This document shows, piece after piece, positions 63,984-64,000 of a DNA stretch of 64,000 nucleotides; within the stretch, counting starts at the first letter, position 1; the number at the start of each line of letters is the position of its first letter. Position numbers and translations under genes: made by a program. Under the pieces are notes generated by a model. The model was not told the DNA's origin. It was given only the letters and a program-made list of their open reading frames with translations, and made no database searches. The stretch spans positions 248,001 through 312,000 of the forward strand of contig JBGFSY010000004.1 in assembly GCA_041277045.1 (NCBI GenBank). Reading direction: 5' to 3'. This stretch comes from Reddybacter sp041277045 (GTDB lineage Bacteria > Pseudomonadota > Gammaproteobacteria > Pseudomonadales > Porticoccaceae).

Positions 63984-64000
63984 AAATGCGATTCTAACTA

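Noticed and set aside
1..64000. CRISPR array, prophage or insertion sequence
   Set aside because: No regularly spaced repeats, no integrase or transposase motifs and no att-like duplications at the tRNA genes were seen.

Overview
The window looks like one stretch of a gammaproteobacterial chromosome. Gene orders typical of Pseudomonas and relatives are kept: ubiE-ubiJ-ubiB-hisI-hisE-tatABC; trmJ-iscR-iscSUA-hscBA-fdx-iscX; ndk-rlmN-pilW-ispG-hisS-yfgM-bamB-der; xseA/guaB-guaA. Base composition is moderate, and the dense mix of core genes with lipid-catabolism and RND efflux genes would fit a marine member of the Cellvibrionales (for example Spongiibacteraceae). That placement is an impression; no rRNA or database comparison was available.

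Region 1 (1-8.8 kb, minus strand): mutS (cut by the left edge), twin-arginine translocase genes tatABC, late histidine biosynthesis genes hisE and hisI, ubiquinone genes ubiB, ubiJ and ubiE, and suhB. Region 2 (8.8-26.4 kb, plus strand): trmJ, the whole Isc iron-sulfur assembly operon behind an IscR-type promoter, a GGDEF-EAL protein inserted between iscX and ndk, then ndk, rlmN, pilW, ispG, hisS, yfgM, bamB and der. The rodZ gene usually found between pilW and ispG is absent. Region 3 (26.4-34.7 kb): a GIY-YIG protein, an exported M3 oligopeptidase, xseA, a small membrane protein, guaB and guaA.

Region 4 (34.9-49.6 kb) is accessory. It holds a CzcCBA-type heavy-metal efflux operon with a His-rich membrane protein in front, a TauE/SafE permease, two decayed genes (a ZIP metal transporter with one in-frame TAA, and a ferritin-like gene with two frameshifts), and a perfect Anr/FNR box between the ferritin-like pseudogene and a divergent helical, possibly ferritin-like, gene. 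After these come a glutamine amidotransferase, a lone receiver domain, a potassium channel, a TetR regulator with a DUF1285 protein, and an M20 peptidase.

Region 5 (49.7-61.6 kb) is a second accessory block: TetR, O-acetylhomoserine sulfhydrylase, a PhzF protein, a beta-propeller lipoprotein, two acyl-CoA dehydrogenases (one without the usual catalytic Glu), a crotonase lacking both usual catalytic Glu residues, a small ORF interrupted by TAA, an amidohydrolase pseudogene and an alpha/beta hydrolase. Region 6 (61.7-64 kb): tRNA-Glu and tRNA-Gly behind a strong promoter, then an ABC-2 exporter pair.

I found no CRISPR array, phage, transposase or complete new multi-gene system. The points most worth following are the metal/ferritin cluster around the FNR box, the pair of acyl-CoA dehydrogenases with a glutamate-less crotonase, and the cluster of recent gene decay.
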